Below, piece by piece: positions 4,461 to 6,514 of a DNA stretch of 6,514 bases. The notes below the pieces were generated by a model. The model saw nothing but the letters and a program-made list of their open reading frames with translations. It was not told the DNA's origin and ran no database searches. Every line of letters begins with the position of its first letter. Within the stretch, counting starts at the first letter, position 1. Position numbers and translations under genes: made by a program. The DNA comes from Algoriphagus sp. (GTDB lineage: Bacteria; Bacteroidota; Bacteroidia; Cytophagales; Cyclobacteriaceae): positions 1 to 6,514 of the forward strand of contig JALRIY010000130.1 in assembly GCA_023255285.1 (NCBI GenBank). Direction: 5' to 3'.

Positions 4461-6134
4461 ATGAATAAAATGATGATTTTGTGTGCATTACTAGGGTCGT
4501 TTCTAGTAGCATGCAACCCCGCAAAAAAAGAGTTTGGAAAGGATATTTCTACAGATGCAAGTCAAATTCTCAGAGGAAAGAAACTTTTTGAACAGAATTG
4601 TTCCTCCTGCCATCGGTTTGATGGAGATGCAATTGGACCCAATTTAAGTGGTCTCACTCGGCAAGTGGCGTCGGAGTGGATACGTGCATTTATTCAGAAT
4701 CCTGCAGAAATGATTGCCAAAAAGGATACGAGAGCGCTGGCTCTTTTAGAGAAGTACCGCAGCGAAATGCCGAGTTATCCACAATTGCAAGAAGGAGATC
4801 TCGATGCACTATTGAGTTACTTGCACACCTTTTCTACTGTTCCTATCCCTATTTCTGGGGATACTACGTCCAATTTGATTCCTGAGAAAGTCCAAGATTC
4901 TGGGATTCGTCTCGAGCTGGAGTTTTTTGCTCAGCTGCCGGCATCCGATTCTGTTTTTCCCTTTGCTAAAATGACCAAGATGGAGCCAATTCCAGGAACA
5001 GATCGATTGGCAATCAACGACCAGCGCCTTGGAATTTACGTTTTAATGGGCCAAAAGCCAACCTTGTACCTTCCGTTATTGGAATTGCGTCCCAAGATGG
5101 TGAGTAAACCAGGCTGGGGTACTGGGCTGGGAAGCTTTGCGTTTCATCCTGATTTTCTAAGCAACGGCTTATTCTATACTGCACATACCGAACCAGGAGG
5201 TAGTGCCAAAGAAGATGTGGGTTATACAGACAGTCTGAAAGTTTTTATGCAGTGGGTGTTGACCGAATGGAAGGCAGATGACCCAATGGCAACTAAATTT
5301 TCGGGGAGTAGTCGTGAGATGTTACGAATAAGTAATGCTTCACAAGCTCATGGAATGCAAGAACTGACTTTTAATCCTCATGCGAAAAAAGGATTTTCTG
5401 CCGATTATGGGCTCTTATATGTAGGCTATGGGGATGGGGGAACTGCTGAAAAAGGCTTTCCTGCAATTTCGAATCATGGTGGAAAAGGTATGTATAGCAG
5501 TATTTGGCGTATTGACCCTCTTGGACGAAGCGGAAAAAATGGGAAGTATGGAATACCTTCTTCCAATCCTTTTTTTGGAAAAGACGGGAAAGCAGCTGAG
5601 GTAATTGCCTATGGTTTTCGTAATCCCAATCGGATTTTTTGGGATGAATCCGGGCAGCTTTTTACAACGGATATAGGTCAGCACAGCATAGAGGAGATAA
5701 ATAAAGTGGTGGAAGGGAATTTTTATGGCTGGCCGATACGAGAGGGAACCTTTGTCATCAATCCTTTTGGTAGTTTCAGGGCCCTATATCCTTTACCTGA
5801 AGAAGACAAGGAGTTTGGTGTCACGTATCCTGCTCTTCAATTGGAACACGATGAGTTGGTAGCTGTAATAGGCGGTTATGAGGTAAATGAAGGGCCTTTG
5901 AAAGGGAAATTCGTGTTTGGAGACATTCCTTCTGGGAGATTGTTTTTTGTGGATTTGAGCGTGGATAAACCAGTAGCATATACCTGGGGGGTTCGGTACC
6001 AAGGCAAAGAAATGTCCCTTCAGGAGCTTGTTGGCCACAACCGTGTGGATTTAAAGTTTGGACAAGATGCCTCTAAGCACCTGTATGTGATGAGTAAAAC
6101 GAATGGGGTAGTGTATCGTTTGGTATATGAATGA
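4461..6134 (+). CDS. Cytochrome c – PQQ-dependent sugar dehydrogenase fusion lipoprotein
   Basis: 557 residues from ATG 4461 to TGA 6134. A short signal peptide ends in the lipobox LVAC, with Cys18 as the lipidated residue, so the protein is anchored to a membrane facing the periplasm or the surface. Residues 34-124 are a class I cytochrome c: Cys47-Ser-Ser-Cys50-His51 binds haem, GPNLSGL follows, and Met103 in SEMPSYP is the likely second iron ligand. Residues about 145-556 are a glucose/sorbosone dehydrogenase six-bladed propeller: AHGMQELTFNP has His297 at the position of the catalytic base, AYGFRNPNRIFWD has Arg387 in the conserved RNP turn, followed by DIGQHSIEEINKV, NFYGWP, and a closing FGQDASKHLYVMSKTNG. 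Family knowledge suggests oxidation of an aldose or sorbosone-like aldehyde with PQQ, with electrons leaving through the fused haem. No PQQ synthesis gene is in the window. It appears to be a single-gene unit with structured repeats on both sides. Confidence 0.92.
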   Translation: MNKMMILCALLGSFLVACNPAKKEFGKDISTDASQILRGKKLFEQNCSSCHRFDGDAIGPNLSGLTRQVASEWIRAFIQNPAEMIAKKDTRALALLEKYRSEMPSYPQLQEGDLDALLSYLHTFSTVPIPISGDTTSNLIPEKVQDSGIRLELEFFAQLPASDSVFPFAKMTKMEPIPGTDRLAINDQRLGIYVLMGQKPTLYLPLLELRPKMVSKPGWGTGLGSFAFHPDFLSNGLFYTAHTEPGGSAKEDVGYTDSLKVFMQWVLTEWKADDPMATKFSGSSREMLRISNASQAHGMQELTFNPHAKKGFSADYGLLYVGYGDGGTAEKGFPAISNHGGKGMYSSIWRIDPLGRSGKNGKYGIPSSNPFFGKDGKAAEVIAYGFRNPNRIFWDESGQLFTTDIGQHSIEEINKVVEGNFYGWPIREGTFVINPFGSFRALYPLPEEDKEFGVTYPALQLEHDELVAVIGGYEVNEGPLKGKFVFGDIPSGRLFFVDLSVDKPVAYTWGVRYQGKEMSLQELVGHNRVDLKFGQDASKHLYVMSKTNGVVYRLVYE

Positions 6135-6149
6135 TTGTACCAAGTACAA
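6135..6149. repeat. Short inverted repeat right after the cytochrome gene stop
   Basis: TTGTAC (6135-6140) and GTACAA (6144-6149) are perfect inverted arms around CAA, starting at the base after the stop codon. A run of seven A follows. On the minus strand this would be a T-run before a weak stem, so it is not a convincing terminator in either direction. Its right half is the beginning of the tandem unit described for 6142-6270. Confidence 0.4.
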
Positions 6150-6270
6150 AAAAATATGAAATACCCGCCGCGGTGGACTGATCCGCTAGAGCAGATCCAA
6201 CTAAGCATAGCCGCGGGTGTAACTCGTGGAATAAGTACAAATAAATATGGCCGATCCGCGAATGCAGATC
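6142..6270 (+). repeat. Imperfect tandem duplication with paired GATCCGC/GCAGATC hairpins
   Basis: Two units follow each other. Each begins with AAGTACAAA(A/T)AAATATG (6142-6158 and 6233-6249, 16 of 17 identical) and contains a near-palindrome GATCCGC-four bases-GCAGATC (6180-6197 and 6253-6270). The first unit carries 18 more bases between these parts, including GAAATACCCGCC (6158-6169), which also occurs in the hairpin at 4324. ACCCGC (6163-6168) can pair with GCGGGT (6213-6218), enclosing the first near-palindrome. No ORF is present. The repeated hairpins suggest a folded RNA or protein-binding sites after the cytochrome gene. Confidence 0.6.
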
Positions 6271-6292
6271 GAACGATTTAAACAGTTATTCC

Positions 6293-6312
6293 ACCGAGCC
6301 TATCGGCTCGGT
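6293..6312 (+). terminator. Hairpin with T-rich tail, possible terminator
   Basis: ACCGAGCC (6293-6300) and GGCTCGGT (6305-6312) form a perfect 8-bp stem with loop TATC, followed by TTATTTCC. This is the best intrinsic-terminator candidate after the cytochrome gene, though 158 bases beyond its stop. A weaker version with the same outer arms (ACCGAG/CTCGGT) stands at 4397-4416. The left arm can instead pair with 6223-6234, giving an alternative fold. Confidence 0.5.
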
Positions 6313-6342
6313 TTATTTCCATTGCATTTCCATCTTATTTCT
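6305..6342 (+). repeat. Dispersed 38-base repeat, copy 2
   Basis: Direct repeat of 4409-4446 (31 of 38 identical). The three ATTTC units start at 6315, 6326 and 6337, again in exact 11-base steps. Both copies begin within the right arm of an ACCGAG-type hairpin. After this block, 6343-6431 shows no ORF and no convincing motif apart from a weak promoter-like stretch. Confidence 0.65.
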
Positions 6343-6473
6343 TTTTCCAATTGATGTAATTTTCAATCAAAAACGTTGTCCTCTTGATTTTATCCAATTT
6401 AGGCCGTTATTTAGGTAGCAGTAAATTCACAATGGTACAAAATCAAGATAGAGCAGTGTACAAGGGGTTAAGA

Positions 6474-6514
6474 ATGAGAAAGTTTTTTTTAGCACTGTTT
6501 CTTTTCTGTTTTTT
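6474..6514 (+). CDS. N-terminus of a truncated, probably exported protein
   Basis: From ATG 6474 the frame reads MRKFFLALFLFCF and runs off the window. A positive start followed by an unbroken hydrophobic stretch fits a Sec signal peptide or a membrane helix. AGGGG at 6463-6467 may serve as a ribosome binding site. An in-frame ATG at 6432 would add 14 polar residues (MVQNQDRAVYKGLR); such extensions are seen before signal peptides of some Bacteroidota outer-membrane receptors, so either start is possible. Too little is visible to name a family. Confidence 0.55.
   Translation, partial: MRKFFLALFLFCF

Noticed and set aside
5415..5684. Minus-strand frame inside the cytochrome–dehydrogenase gene
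   Set aside because: It is antisense to well-conserved propeller motifs, so it is a shadow of the real gene.
6384..6416. Promoter for the right-edge gene (TTG at 6384 and TATTTAGG at 6408)
   Set aside because: The spacing is acceptable, but the -7 match to TAnnTTTG is poor, so it is not listed as a feature.

Overview
The window reads as a piece of a Bacteroidota genome, most likely of the Cytophagales/Cyclobacteriaceae type. The support is a ComF – YfiT-like DinB – short-chain dehydrogenase – PaaI thioesterase gene row, a cytochrome c/sugar-dehydrogenase lipoprotein, few Shine-Dalgarno sequences, tight gene spacing and one TAnnTTTG-type -7 match. No rRNA, tRNA, CRISPR array or transposase gene was seen. 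The lineage is inferred from gene content, not from a marker gene.

Left edge (1 to about 365, minus strand): this stretch is visibly more AT-rich and does not fit the rest. It reads, in one continuous frame, from an internal piece of shikimate dehydrogenase (AroE-like) into the C-terminus of glucose-6-phosphate dehydrogenase (Zwf-like), followed by a ribosome binding site and six codons that could start a 6-phosphogluconate dehydrogenase. Two unrelated enzymes joined without a start codon suggest a chimeric contig end rather than a real gene.

Minus-strand pair (358-1066): an AhpD/carboxymuconolactone-decarboxylase-family protein with a CxxCxxxH motif, overlapped at its 3' end by a small acidic protein of unknown function. 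A short divergent promoter region separates this pair from the next operon.

Plus-strand operon (1144-4246): five genes with gaps of 11 and 3 bases, one gap of 51 bases holding a tiny ORF, and a 1-base overlap. They are comF (phosphoribosyltransferase-like competence/DNA-uptake protein), a YfiT-like DinB-fold metalloprotein, an SDR oxidoreductase, a single-pass membrane protein of unknown function, and a PaaI-like hotdog thioesterase. The spacing suggests co-transcription, but no common pathway is obvious.

Cytochrome gene and its flanks (4247-6431): a 557-residue lipoprotein joins an N-terminal cytochrome c domain to a C-terminal PQQ-type glucose/sorbosone dehydrogenase propeller. It probably oxidises a sugar or aldose in the periplasm and passes electrons through its own haem. 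Related non-coding repeats lie on both sides. They share a 38-base block (31 identical) and a 12-base block, and contain hairpins, an imperfect tandem duplication and ATTTC/GAAAT motifs at exact 11-base steps. These repeats are the least explained part of the window.

Right edge (6474-6514): the start of another plus-strand gene with a hydrophobic, signal-peptide-like N-terminus, cut by the window end.
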